Below the pieces are notes generated by a model. It searched no databases. It was not told the origin of the DNA and saw only the letters and a program-made list of their open reading frames with translations. A stretch of DNA of 64,000 bases from Heterobilharzia americana (lineage: Eukaryota > Platyhelminthes > Trematoda > Strigeidida > Schistosomatidae). How positions within the stretch are numbered: the stretch's first letter is position 1; each line of letters opens with the position of its first letter. The stretch is taken from contig OX104130.1 of assembly GCA_944470555.2 (NCBI GenBank), positions 47,587,491 through 47,651,490 on the forward strand, given 5' to 3'. The translations under genes were made by a program, and so were the position numbers. Positions 47,495-60,100 of this stretch are shown piece after piece.

Positions 47495-47590
47495 TAGTCA
47501 TCTCTCATTACCAAAGTGATCAAACCTGTAAAATGGTTTGTATTCATGTAACCTTTGTTGTATGAAATATATTATTATTATTATTATAAC
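47495..47590 (+). repeat. retroelement 3' end with ATT tail
   Basis: Matches 41590-41700 in reverse complement and ends in a (TTA)n tail at 47567-47588, typical of a 3' end made by target-primed reverse transcription. Confidence 0.6.
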
Positions 47591-48540
47591 TAGAAAGTCA
47601 ATAAACACGGCAAATGTATTCAGAAAGTGAGTTACTTAAATAGGGTGCCATAGGGTTCAGTAAGTATAGGTGCAGACTCTGCAACACGAGTTGAGGGGTA
47701 GAATGGCGTTGCGACTATGAAGACCGCGAAATATCGCCGTTGAGTAGACTGCTTATCCGTTTGCGATAGAGACGTGAATTTCCACTAAAAGTTAACGCAA
47801 ACAATATCTCAACAGGTCGCAGGTAGAAGTGATAACAACCAGATAGTAGTGTAAGCCAACCGTCATACATTTCCACGCAATTGCGAAAGTCGGACACAAA
47901 TCTGGACGCACTGGGAACTGGGGAGTAAGGAAAAACAAACCCAGGGTCTACTACTGTTAACAAAATGGATGAGAATTTGGAAGATGAAGGAAGAAAAAAC
48001 TTTCAGATTGATTGTTTTCAAAGAAATGTTCAGGTATTCTCCTAAGAGGAAAATTAAAAAGTTCACACTCCTAGCTCCCTAAGCCACCTCCTTAGCTTGG
48101 TAAACGTTCTAACTTGATTATCCGGAACAGCTACACAGTGAGATAGAATTCACTGGTATGAAAAGCAGTTTTTCTAGTGAAGAAAGCACGCAAAACTGTC
48201 ATAGTTGCCCTACCCCAACCTCCAACATCAATAGTGCTGGTAGGAGGTACTTGTGGTTTTTGAACTTTCTCTTTGAGGTCTTGAGGCTGGATTCTGTTCT
48301 GTCCGCTATTGTCCATGGATGATTTCATAAATCATTTCAGTCCACAGCCTTATGGCTTTGGAAGCAGCGACTGTCTATTTGAAGGTTTTCCTTTGTAAAC
48401 TGTGCGGTGTTTTATTTGCAAGCCCAACTAGGCTACCAATAGGGTCAGTTCATCTTTTGCGGTTCCTGTTTCTTTAGACTCCTGTAAACAAATATTGGAC
48501 GTTATTTTAGAGGTATTAGGGTGAGTAGGGTTTGAGGGAA
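47591..48540. other. no recognised feature
   Basis: No coding domain recognised; may include the 3' UTR of the CR1 fragment that follows. Confidence 0.35.
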
Positions 48541-48699
48541 GAGGAGCTTAAAATACTCATAAAAAGTAAGTGAATCCAGTAATATTATGAAGAAGGTATG
48601 GATTACATTGCCGATGATGGGGTTATGCATTGAGGGGATCAATGAGCTTACCTGCAGATGCTACCGGTGAATGTTAGCGGTAGGCCGTTTGTGCCTGCA

Positions 48700-49450
48700 T
48701 GCACATCTAGCATTTACTCAAAGGAGTCAACTGAGGTGGATATGGTTACTTCTTTCAGCAGATTGTTCCATGCCGCCCACTCTGTGAGGGAAGTTGGATC
48801 TGAGCCTCGCCTTTGACATCTGGAGTTCGTTAGCAGTGTTCCACGATACTGTCGGCTTTCGACCGAAAATACTGTCCTGCTGGAGTGCGGTAGTTGATAG
48901 ATAATCTTGTGGGCTGTTGCTGGGTTGCCTTCTTCTTTCTTTCGATCTAGTTGTCTAAAGCTTTGCGGTGAGCATGTTTTACTTGTTATCGCGACAGTGG
49001 TACTTCTCACGACCTTATGGAGATTACATACTTCTGCCTTTTGTAAAGGGAAGAATATTCTCCTGAAAGAATCTGGGCACTGTAAAATAAGTTTTCAATA
49101 CGCTCAGGAACAGTGTAGAGATTGGAGCTCCGAGCTGCCTTTCTAGAAAGTGTATGATGGTTTTCGCCGTTCCCTGGTAGCTGACACGAGTACTTAGTAC
49201 GTCAGAGGAGCTTAATCTAATGCTCTTCCTAGTGAAACCATAGTAATCTCGCACTTGTCAAGGTTGTAGTTAGTTTCTTCCCGTGTGTGAAGATGAACTA
49301 CTTTGCACCTCTCTAGATTAAAGTTCAAACCATTTTCAACTGGCCAGGGCTACAAGTGCCGTAAATTGTCTTGGATTGCTGCGGAATTCTCCTCCCTACC
49401 TCTTGTTCTCCATATTTTTATGTCATCGGCAAAAGCCTATATTTCTTTTT
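48700..49450 (-). mobile_element. CR1-type fragment (palm end to C terminus)
   Basis: Minus strand from 49450 reads ADDIKIWRTRGREENS (palm YxDD region), NGLNFNLERCKVVHLHT, ERQLGAPISTLFLSVLKTYF, then 49010-48714 with QLDRKKEEGNPATAHKIIYQ, FSVESRQYRGTLLT and WNNLLKEVTISTSVDSF. Frames are broken. It is most like the element at 26150-29990. Confidence 0.7.
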
Positions 49451-50300
49451 CAGCTAATAAAGCTTGAAAATGTAAACTACTTCAAGTGGTTCAAATAGTT
49501 GTTGATGGGACAGAAATACAGTGGAGACCAGGAAACGTATTAAAGTGATTCACACATAAGAAGCACTCCAGTTAAGGCACGTAATTGTTGCAACATAAAA
49601 AAATATTTCACACTATGCTCCCGCGTCCTTCAGTCCGTTGCGTAACCTGTCAGGTTAGTTATTTCATGTTTACCCTGAATGAGCTTGAACACTCTGTCAG
49701 AATATGGATCAGGAAAAAGACCCTTAACTACATACGAAACGTACAATGTTTGCTTAAATTAACTATAAGTGATCGTTTGAACAAGAGTGTACCAACTAAA
49801 CACAGGTACGCTTACTGACGCGTTAAACAAACTTTGATACATAAATTCATAGGACTGGCTGTAGATCATTTCATTTTAAAACTTAGAAGCTGCTATCACT
49901 TGTGTCTGAGCCGTGAAGGGAATGCTTCGGAGGAAATAACTTTATTATTGAACCTATAGGGTCACATCTCTGACTTTGTAGTCTGTAGTCTGACAGCACC
50001 AGTTCTGATCCCCTGGTACCTCCAGGACTGTTCTGATACTACTCCGAGTCTAATGACAGGTGGTAAAGTCGTGGGTTTTGTTGACCACATCACTTGGGGA
50101 GTTACATCAGACAGAACGGGGTGGTTACCAACGATATCTTGTCTGATGCATAAGTGTCAATAAAGTCGGTAAGAGAATTGAGTTAAAGTTGGACCACACT
50201 GACTTTATCCAAATCTAAATTCGTTGTCACGTTTAAACCTTCAACAACCGGGATAGGAACTTGACTTCATCTTACCCAGATCTTCCTTTGATAGTTGATT
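49451..50300. other. no recognised feature
   Basis: No recognisable gene; the last 300 bases may belong to the RTE remnant that follows. Confidence 0.35.
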
Positions 50301-52130
50301 CCCGAACATTTTGCGAATAAGACGTCTTACATTCTTTGTTTGACTATCAAACTACAAGAAAAGTCAAATGTAACCGTGTAGACAACCAAAGTTATCTCCT
50401 GAAGTGATCCAGTGTTACGTAACTCGACTGGAACTTTCAGAATCCCGACCGAATGAACAGTTAGAGGCGACTGCCTGGTATAACTTTAGACAGTCATCTA
50501 TTTCTGACCAATGCGAAATTTGTACGCAGAGAGAGAGACGCCTCATGCGACATCCAATGACCTCAACTCAGCAGTAGGCACACTGTATTGCCACTAGTTA
50601 TTGGTGGAGACGGTCGGCGAGTGTGTTCCGACATGTTCATTCAAGCACATCTGTCTGCTACTAAATAGGTGTAGAAAAACTGCAGCTACAAGACGATTGC
50701 GGGCGTGGCTCGAAAGTAAGAACACTAATGATGCTTCTAGCGAAAAACTGACTAGATAGCTATCGAAACAACATCATCCGGAAGAATCGTGGTGACATCT
50801 TGAATCTGCTGTAAAACAGCTTTAAAGATTGTAACCGAGTCTCTCAGAGTGGTTAGAAAACTTCAGTGGATCTCAGCAGCTTTTGGTTTAAAAGATGCAC
50901 ATAGACGCATTCCTGCAGACTCCGAGCACAATGAGGAGTGGAGGCAACTAAAATGCAGAATGACAAAAAGTCTACACAATGACTGCAAGCAGCAATAAGT
51001 CCTGGTCTATAGAGATAGAAAAGGCTACGACGATTGGTAACAATAGGCAATTATGTAGACTTATTGAGCGAATTAGGGCGAAGAGGTCAATGGTAAATGT
51101 AACTAAAGTGTAAAAGGATGGATCTTCGTCTTATTCACAGAGGAAACGATTTAAGCGTTGGGTGGAACACCTTGACGAACACCTCACCTGGGATCCAGCT
51201 CCTATTTCGTTGACCATTATCCAGTCGGTTCCTGAATAGAAAACTGAGACAGGCCTTCTAACTTTCGCCGAAGTTGGGAAGGCTGTAAGTAACGTGGAAC
51301 GTGGATGAGCAACAAGGTCAGATGGTCTAGTTCCGGAAGGACGGTCATCGAGGATATTTGGTCAGGTTAACTGAAATATTAGCTAGTTTTTGAGACGGGG
51401 TTCGCAATCATTGACTATCCTAGTCCCCAGGAAAGGCGGACGTCCTCTTGTGGTAACGATGAGGGAATCAGCCTAAGGAACATAATCTATAAGATTCTAT
51501 ATTCATTAGACGTCATAGTGAGGGTTTTGAATAGCAAAACCACAGGTTTCACACCTGAGTGTATTGACTAGATATCCACACTCCGCTAGGTTCTGAAAAG
51601 TAGGGACACTTACCGACACTAGCTGTATTTCTCTACCTGAAGGCGTTACTCGACTCTATCAATCGAGAGTTATTTTATTAGTACTTGTCATAGAAAGGGC
51701 TTCTGGTTAGGTTATGTACTCGAACATTCGTGAGCTTGTCTGCCTGTGGTAAGTTGTATAAATGATTGGTGTTCGTTAAGAATGTCCACTCTCTGTATCA
51801 TTATCCAGCTTTATCATAGACGTACTTACGGAGTTCTCCCTCACACTGACTTTGCAGACTTAGAATACACGGATGACATGATCCTATCAGGTAAAGATAC
51901 TGACTAAATGTAGTCTTCTGGATACATTGGGTGGCAATTTAAGAATGTTTGTAATGCGTTTCTGATCATCCAAATGCAAATTGTTGCTCCAGAACTGGTC
52001 TTCAGTGGTGCCTTGCTTAACAGTAGGGAGTAAAATGATTGGTCTCATTAGTCAGTGACCGACATGATCTCTGCATGGATACGGAAAGCTGACTTGGGTT
52101 TCACTAGTTTGCTTCATTTATGCTGTCACT
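50300..52130 (+). mobile_element. highly decayed RTE-type copy
   Basis: Broken plus-strand frames show LVPRKGGRPLVV..NDEGISL (RT finger) near 51420-51470 and FADLEYTDDMILSGKDTD at about 51850-51905, the palm motif with YTDD in place of YADD. The stretch QMQIVAPELVFSG at 51970 aligns with 3075-3120 of the 3 kb element. Stops are frequent throughout. Confidence 0.6.
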
Positions 52131-52149
52131 GTGATATCCATTTACCTTA

Positions 52150-52340
52150 TATGCACTAAGTGTCTAAATGCACTCAGCAACCACGTGCACGTTTGTGAGG
52201 TAGACAGCATGCCACACTTATTGTGTTAGGGCTAATGATACTACCTGGTTTCCAAGATCTCGGTAGATGGTGCGTTATTGGAACCCGTAACTCATATGTG
52301 GAAGGTCAAGTATCAAGACCAATGAGCTACAACTCCGAGT
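52150..52340 (-). repeat. tRNA-derived SINE
   Basis: Reverse-orientation relative of 21955-22115: tRNA-like GAGTTGTAGCTCATTGG head, CGGGTTCCAATAAC, CACCATCTACCGAGATC, CCAGGTAGTATCATTAGCCCTAACACAATAAG and CGTGGTTGCTGAGTGCATTTAG. Confidence 0.65.
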
Positions 52341-52839
52341 GGTGTATCCTGCAGTTGGCTCTACTTTACTATGAGACTGTGAAAAATGATCATACATGAA
52401 AAGGATTTCTGCGAACTGTATCCACATAGTTGCCTTAAGTAATCATCCCGGTTGTTAAAACTATGATGCATTTTACTCACTGACTGTTTTGATAATTATA
52501 TTTTAATCCTACTTTTACCCTCAATTTTACTTAACTTCCTGCATCTAAATGTTGGTAATCAAACTACCAACCAACTTTTTTAAGTTCATAAAGGGATAGT
52601 GACCTTCAACACTTTCCTCTCGACCTATAATTTTTACGCAGGTCGATTTTAATAGCAGAGTACCAAATATTTCAACTACATAGAACTACTACACAATATC
52701 AAGACCCATGAAGTTTGTGTATCTGGGTAGCTGTGTAGGTACCGATGAAGGTATAACTGATATTTGTGTATCGAAAACCAAAGTGGCATACTCCAATCTG
52801 TGTTACCTTCGTCACTCTTGTGACATATACCTTACTTGA

Positions 52840-52995
52840 CTTTAAAAGGTTTGGTACACGCTGCTTGTGCAACCTGGTCTATCCCATATGATGATGTAGG
52901 ATGACCGCGCTTTTGACCACCATTGTTTTCGCAGGATTTCTCGCGCTCAGTGCAAACAGCATGCAAGTAAATCTGAGGCGAGGTGGCGTGTTTGG

Positions 52996-53084
<89 letters not shown>

Positions 53085-55320
53085 GGGAGTGAATCAAAGT
53101 AAAACCTCGCACACAAAAGCATTGGTTCCAGTTTCCACACTTCAACTTTACAGTCTCATGTGAAGTGCCAATAGAACCGACTTCAGCCATTTCATCGAGA
53201 GCCATCAGTCACTGACTCCTTCTATCTGGAGGACCTCGGCCAGATAGTCTACGTCTCCATACATATCTCAAACCAACAGTCAGAGACCTTATGGACTCGT
53301 ACCACATCGTCTGGTCACCCTGAACTTTCTTCTAACTTCTAACATTGCACATCGAGGCAGGCGGTGAGGGGTTACTGCCTCATCATCCGACTTTCATTCC
53401 TTGCATAGTACCTTTCGTTCAACGTCAACATTACTCACGCAGTAATTCCACCATATGTGAGCAATGCTCCGCATGTACCTACGGTCAAACACGTGTAGTC
53501 TTTTGATATCTTGTCCTTTCATAGGTAGCCGGGTATCTCGCCAGTTGGTGCCACAGGTGACGCAAGTTGGCAAATGCCAAACGAGCCTTCTCTATCCGAC
53601 CTGGAATTTCGTAAGCAACCAGCGTGTTCGGGTTGACGCATTTTACCACCTCGTTGCCTACGCGTACTAAGGGAGTAGTTACAGACCTGCCCTGAAGTGT
53701 CATTTTACACCTGGCAGGTACGAAAAGTCTGCCAAGCTTACTCAGATTTATGCTGCAGGCGCTCAGATTACCCTACGTTTTGCTTGTGTCTCCAAGATGA
53801 TATCGTTTGCGTACTCCAAGTCAACTAGGTGACCTTCTGGGAGCAGATTAATCCCTGTGAAGCCAGACTACCTAAGGTTATGTTCGCTAGTACGTCTAGA
53901 ACGAAATTAAATAGGAACAGTGACACTTGGTGGTGACCACTGGTTGTCAATTCAGATGACAACTCTCCACAAGCCCTTACGCGGCTGCATGAGTTTGAGT
54001 AAAGGGCTTTGGTTAGCTTCATATTTCCTCGGTACTCCCTTCACAGCCAGAGACTGCCACAACATCTCACGGTCGACAGGGCTAAACGCCTTCTTCTGGT
54101 CAAGAAATATGACGTGTCAACTGCCCTGAAGTATCCCTCTTTTCTATTGCTTGACGAAGAGTAAAGATCTGCCCGATGCCCCCTCGTCCTGGTCTGAAAA
54201 CTGCTCGGTTTCCTCGAGTTTGCTGTTTTAGAGCTTCAGTCAGGCATCGGATAACCATGGACCCTAGGATCTTGGACACAATACTAGTCAAACTAGTTCC
54301 CCTATGGTTGTCACAGGCAGACTTCTCTTCCTTCTTAGAGACTGAAATGATCCGCAAAGTAGACCAGTTTGACGGGACCACCTCTGATCCCCACACACTA
54401 CCTAGTACTTCGGCCTCTTTGGGCAGTAATTTCCTACCTCCATCCTTGAAAACATTTACCCAATGTTCTAGCCATCTTTCTTGAGACGTTATCAAGGTCC
54501 CATCCTTTTCGGTGTTCTCACTAACCATCGTCCTATTCTTACGGATTTCCTTGATAAGCCCGAATAGTTGCCGAGCTTTACTTGACGCTGATGCCTCCTC
54601 TGTCTCTCCCACTGCCACCACCCACCGCTCCTCGCAATCATTGCGAAAAATCCCAGTTAATTTAGGTTTGGGGTGTTTCCTCTCTTCATTGTGATCAGAG
54701 CCAGCTGTAATCAGTCTTCTCACATGAATCAGTTCCTATGAGGTTATGGAAATCCACTGATACTTGCTAACCTGTGGATGTAGGTTACCAACTGTCTTTA
54801 CGTCCGTTTTTACAGCGAACCTAACATCACACCAGGCTTTATCATAAAGAGAACTGCGATCATGTTCAGATAAATGTTTTGCGCTATCCTACCCTAAATA
54901 CACAAATGACATCCAGTCGAGCACATAGGCCTCACTACTGCTGCTTCCTGCGACCATTAAGACAAATACACGTATCCGTACGAACCCGTGGTCGAGCTTC
55001 AAACAAGTACTCGAGGAAGAGCAACAGTCTTCTATCGATCCTCTCCAACAATCACTTGTAGCAATATGATCTATATGTCCGCTTCTAATTTGATGTCAGC
55101 AGACACCATGTGACACAATGGTTTTCCGTATGCTTGAAGCTTGGCCAGAAACAAGTGATTTTCAGGACAAAACTATTGTAGACAACCATCGGTGTTTGTT
55201 CGTTGACATGGGATGCCGTGGATACTTCCAGCTTCCTTACATGAGCGTTGAAGTGGCCAGCTACTGTGAGTATATCTGAATATTTTGCTTTATGTACTAA
55301 AACTGACATCTTTTAGTGGA
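52840..55320 (-). mobile_element. RTE-type (SR2-like) retrotransposon, long decayed copy
   Basis: Minus-strand order: endonuclease 55310-54880 with VAGHFNAHVRKLE (GDFNAQVG motif with D to H) and WRGSIEDC; RT from 54723 with TSQERWLEHWVNVFKDG, SNWSTLRIISVSKKEEKSACDN, HRGTSLTSIVSKILGSMVI, ALKQQTRGNRAVFRPGRG; palm at 54020-53820 (LFLFNFVLDVLA); 53703-53485 with IEKARLAFANLRHLWHQLAR; tail with MALDEMAEVGS near 53200; then a TA microsatellite and 3' end. The Asp-to-His change and frameshifts mark it as dead. Confidence 0.78.
52999..53081. repeat. (TA)n microsatellite in RTE 3' region
   Basis: Uninterrupted alternating TA tract of more than 80 bases, placed after the RT C-terminal tail like the tracts at 4005 and 6697. 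Confidence 0.95.
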
Positions 55321-55460
55321 ACTCTGGAAACTGGTAATGTAGATTTTAAATATTCACCTCATTGGCCAGATGAGACGAAGTTAATAACTATACTCGGATA
55401 ATGTATGCGTGTTTCAGAAAAGTAGCATGTACATATAACTGAAGATAGAGACCTGGCTAG

Positions 55461-55462
<2 letters not shown>

Positions 55463-55509
<47 letters not shown>
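55463..55509. repeat. (TA)n microsatellite
   Basis: Alternating TA tract of about 46 bases, not linked to a recognised element. Confidence 0.95.
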
Positions 55510-55513
<4 letters not shown>

Positions 55514-56632
55514 TTTCTATATTGGTTATTTCGGAGTGTTAATTAGATGGTGGTCGAATAGTAGGTAGAAAACTGGCCAAGTGATAAGTATTCACAAGAT
55601 GAAACTATTACCCATCTGATTGCAACCGAGTTATGCTCGTCCTTAAAACTAAACTAAATAGTAACTGAAAAAAGTAACTTTATCGTATCTTGACTCATAT
55701 CATATCGTAGCGTTAGTTAATAAATGTTTTAATTATGTACAGTGGATGAAAATCGAAATGGCACAAATAAATATGCATAGTTAGTAAAGAATAAATTGAA
55801 CGTCGTACAACAGCCAATAACTTCTCATTAATCTTTGGGAAGCTGTCATACCGCCCAGTACATTCCTAAGGAAAATCTCAATAATTCTCTGAATAACTTA
55901 GCTTCCTTGTCCCTATACATTTAGAGTAATCTCACAGAAAAGCGTCCGTTATTTATGGGGGTTGCGAAAAATGGATGTACTCAAGAATTATAACAAGTAG
56001 TTTGTGTTTGTAGGTTCTGTTAACACTGTTTCACCAAACAGTACTCTAGTCAATCAATTAAAATTCATATAGGAAATGTCGTTTTAATTCTCTGATTATT
56101 GAACCATCTTACAAAAGAATGTAGCCATCTAAAGGTAGTTAAGTCATCAATAACCGTAGATTTTCATTGTGCTGAGACACAGCTATTCATGTCAGACTAG
56201 TGAATCAGGATTTTAACACAATAACTCATGACTGATGAAGACTGAAGTTTCTAAATCACTGCTTCACCAATGACTATAGGAGATTGGTGGGAAGGGGAGT
56301 TCGACATTCAGTACCCATTATTCCCGAAGGTCATGGGTTTCTGTATGGGAAACCTTACTACATTATGAAGCATAGATTAGAACAATCAAAACCTGATACA
56401 TTAAGAGAAGACTACTGAAGTCTAAAGATTTCTGCAAATCTGTTCGAAAAAGGTCCGCGCTCCCGTTAGGTAATCTAAACTGCTTGTATAGTAGAATGAC
56501 TGTACGAAACGAGTAGAGACTAAGACACATACAGCATGAAGCCTGTCAGAAATACATACCGGTTTAAGCAGCCAAAATTCGCACCAATACATTAAAGAAA
56601 GACCAACAAGCCCTTGAAAATAATGATTTCAG
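55510..56632. other. no recognised feature
   Basis: AT-rich; may hold upstream regulatory sequence for the zinc finger gene or the candidate exon that follows, but no motif is clear. Confidence 0.4.
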
Positions 56633-56841
56633 AAGTGATAGGGGAATGAGAAGAGTTTCGGAAAATAAAGACATGCAATGGAAGTTATCCAGTGATAAAG
56701 AAAATCTGTCCTTGTGTCTGTCCACAACACTAATCCGTCCTCAGCGCTCCCTTAGGCAGGTCATTCGGGATGTCCGAGAATATTTGACTCGTCTTGTCGA
56801 CCACAATGCTGTCTTAGCTCAAGAAATTACAATTTCAGTCG
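56633..56841 (+). CDS. candidate exon upstream of the ZNF593-like gene
   Basis: 209 open bases between acceptor GATTTCAG and donor G|GTATAT, entering in phase 2 and leaving in phase 1. The encoded stretch has helical character near its end: LRQVIRDVREYLTRL, VDHNAVLAQEITISV. If spliced to the acceptor at 56958 the frame continues without a stop into the MGRKG start at 57042. It may therefore be an N-terminal extension of that gene, the last part of an upstream gene (a stop follows at 56858 if unspliced), or chance. Not recognised as a family. Confidence 0.4.
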
Positions 56842-57041
56842 GTATATTACTTGGTTGAAGATCTCCCTACAGGTTCATCTATGAACTTAAAATAATTTTC
56901 CTTAGATTAGTAAAATACCTGCCTCAGTAAAAATAACCATTTTTCTTTCATTCTTCAGATATCCTCTGTACCAGGTCACTGTCGATTCCAAGAAATCTAA
57001 AAAACATAAAGTCGACATATTTGTCTTCGTTACCGAAGCCT

Positions 57042-57107
57042 ATGGGTCGAAAGGGTGTTCGTAACGCTCGTTATAAAGTCAAAAACCGGACAAGAGATAT
57101 CGATCAG
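57042..57107 (+). CDS. ZNF593: ZNF593-like exon 1
   Basis: 66 bases, 22 codons, ends ATCGATCAG|GTGATT. Encodes the basic N terminus with likely nuclear or rRNA-binding role. Too short to be detected as an open frame alone. Confidence 0.85.
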
Positions 57108-60100
57108 GTGATTCATAATGTATTTGATGTTTAAAATCTCGGTCAGTAAAGGAGTTGAAGAGGTTTTCTCATTTGTTTCTCTTAACTTTCACCGAACATA
57201 GCTCTTCCCTTTTCATTTCATCTGCTTTAATGAATTTTTTGCTAAAATTATGAACTGATGCATAGTGCAAACCCCCATGTTAGCCTAGTTATTGAAGTCA
57301 GGAAGGGAATTTCTGTCATGTTCAACCTGATAATAGCTGTGTGTATATAATAACAGTTATTTCTCTGTACATCTCGAGTGACCTAATACCTGGATGGTAT
57401 GTTAACAGATAACTCTACTGAGAGAAATACGGGCTTCATTTGTCTTACCTAGTTACAGCTTTTTCTGAAACGATGAAAGGACGATACCTAGAGTCAGCAT
57501 ATTGAGCTTCAAGTATTATGAACTAAACTTTTGTGGTGGCTCAGTAAGTATTTATAGGTGTTTATTACTCACCTAACAGACAAGTATTATCAACGTACGA
57601 CATGACATTAGTGTTTAACAATACAAAATGTCACACAGACTATCAGTTCTGGGGCCTGACTAACCATCCTAAATGCCTTAACATACTGGAGCGTAGGCGA
57701 AACCTGCCACTCTCGGCATACCTTCATACAACCATGTGTTCATGATCTTTATCAAGGAGGCCCCATTCATTACCTTCTCGATGCTTTCACCAAAGCAAAT
57801 AATCTACCAAGTCTATTCCATTATGGATCCTGTATCAAATTATACGATTTGAAATTATACTTTTATTCTTTGTGCTAATTGTTTTATACATTGCTATCAT
57901 TTTCGATTTTTCTTTGATTTCTATTTCACTTTACCACTTACCACCGTTTGGAATTATAGTCTGTCGTATTGTCTATATTGTTTTGATTCACTAAATAGTT
58001 GCTTTCACTAAGTTGGCACTTTCAATGTGTTACTTCGCAGTTATGAAACTATGCATAGCGTTTAGTCTCGCTGTCTAAATGTTCATAGTAGGTAAATGTT
58101 GTTAGGACCCCAGACATTCGTTTTATTGATATATCTGCATGTTGGAGACCCACATACAAGATCCTGACACAGTGACTTGAATAACTTTGTCATCTTTCTG
58201 CCCAAAGAATATGTTTAATGTACGTTTATCTGGGCCTTGACGGCGTCGATGTTGTGGTAGATGCTGGAGTTACAGCTGCACCAGTTGACTGGATCCCCTT
58301 ATCAGTCATCTGTGTATTGTTAATTTAGGGTTGAATTAGACGAAGTTATTGGCAAACTAAACAATTTTTCTTTTTCATCTTTGCCCATGTTCCTATAGTT
58401 TCCTACACGAATGCAACTAAAGGCGAACCCTATCACCAACTAAACGCCCTTCTCATCTAATTGAGTTCGACAGACATCATAGTTTTCGCTGGGGACGTGA
58501 ATGTGCAAGCTGAGATGAGTTATTTGGGTCGAAAATGATGACTAGTTCACTGCGTGTTAAATGAAGAAAATCCTCAAGCTTTAGTAAGATCACGACCTTT
58601 TTCTTGTCAACACTAACATCCGATGCAGACATCAAAAATATGTCATTGTGTCCTTTCTCTCTCATCCAAGCCTGAGCTCAAATAAATCACATTCTGGTTG
58701 GTCACTGATGATATAAGTACACATGAGAGTACTATTTCATCTGGTACACTTTCCTTTGGTGTGTTTCGAGGTCCTCTGATGTCTTAATAATAATCAAAAT
58801 TGAAATTCTAATTCAGTTTGATTAGGCGAATTGGCTACTTCTAGCGTGAAACTAAATTTCATGTTAGCTTGTTAGAATGTCCTACTAGTGAGTTGTCTAT
58901 CTTTAAGATCTTTGGTGATGGTGAGTACAGTGACCTGTGTGAGTCTTATGTACAGGAAAATTCACAGCGCTTACAGAAGAACCACTAAATTGATGTTCAC
59001 ATATCAGGTATGAGTTGGAAAGAGCTGTGGTAAATACAAGTAGTTGGAGGTTGTCCCATTCTACCTAAACCATTGATATAAAAAAGTTTGGTGTCAGTGA
59101 GGTACTCTGTGAGGTAGATGATGTTTATATAATTACCAGGGGAAAGGGCACTCGAAAGCAAATTAGATAGCTTGTCACTCCAGTGATGGTGTGGCCCTGA
59201 AACAGTCTCCCCCCCCATAATCACTTGAAATCAACCCACCTACCAAAGTGGAGTTTCAGAAGAAACTTCAAGTATTAAAAATCTTGATTGTGTCCGACGT
59301 AGACAACTCACCTCCAGCTATTTATAAGTGACGATACTCTAATCACAGAGGTAACTAATTCTATTCCAGAAGTGGAATGAGCTGATCCCTTCATTCTAAC
59401 GAGGCTAGTATAGTACCTGTCTTTGACAGAGGTGCACGCACTTTATGCAAAAGTCAACCAGGTAATAACGTACCACCCATTTTTGTTAACATATTACTTC
59501 CTGTCATACTTCACTAACTTAACAGAACATGCGAGAGGAGCAAACTGGATTCCTTTAAGGACGATGTGTTGACACTCTCCTTCTTATGTTGAAATTTTAT
59601 CACACCCATTGCAGATCAGCAGGTTTTATTTTTCTTGACACTAAGGCTCCTCTGGATTCATCGGACAAAGCTGCTCTTTAAGGTTGCATATTAGAGAAGA
59701 GTGTTGCTCAAAATTTTATTCACAACTTGAAAGCTCTATGCCAAAATCCCATATGGTCAAGGTATAAAGACACTGCACACTTCAAGTTCAACCAATAGTT
59801 AAACGAAATTTGTAAATGGCCGCAGTGACGAATAAGTTCTATTAGAGTTGATTCTATAAAATTGAAAAGTCACGAAATACTAACGAGTTTTCGCTAAATA
59901 TCTTCATGGGTGGTGCAGTGAACTACGTAATAAGTCTGTATTAGTCTCGAAACCGGCACATTCTGTTTATAATACCTCCTCTTATCATATTATTGTTTTT
60001 TCAGATATCAGTACCTTCATTGAAAAAGTTACCGACCACCAGACTAAAAGTAAAATGCGTTTGTGAATAAGGATATCATGGAAGAGTGAATTTCTGCATG

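Noticed and set aside
56633..56841. Resemblance of the helical block to the SIKE/FGFR1OP2 N terminus
   Set aside because: Only a short helical stretch is vaguely similar, with no supporting second motif.
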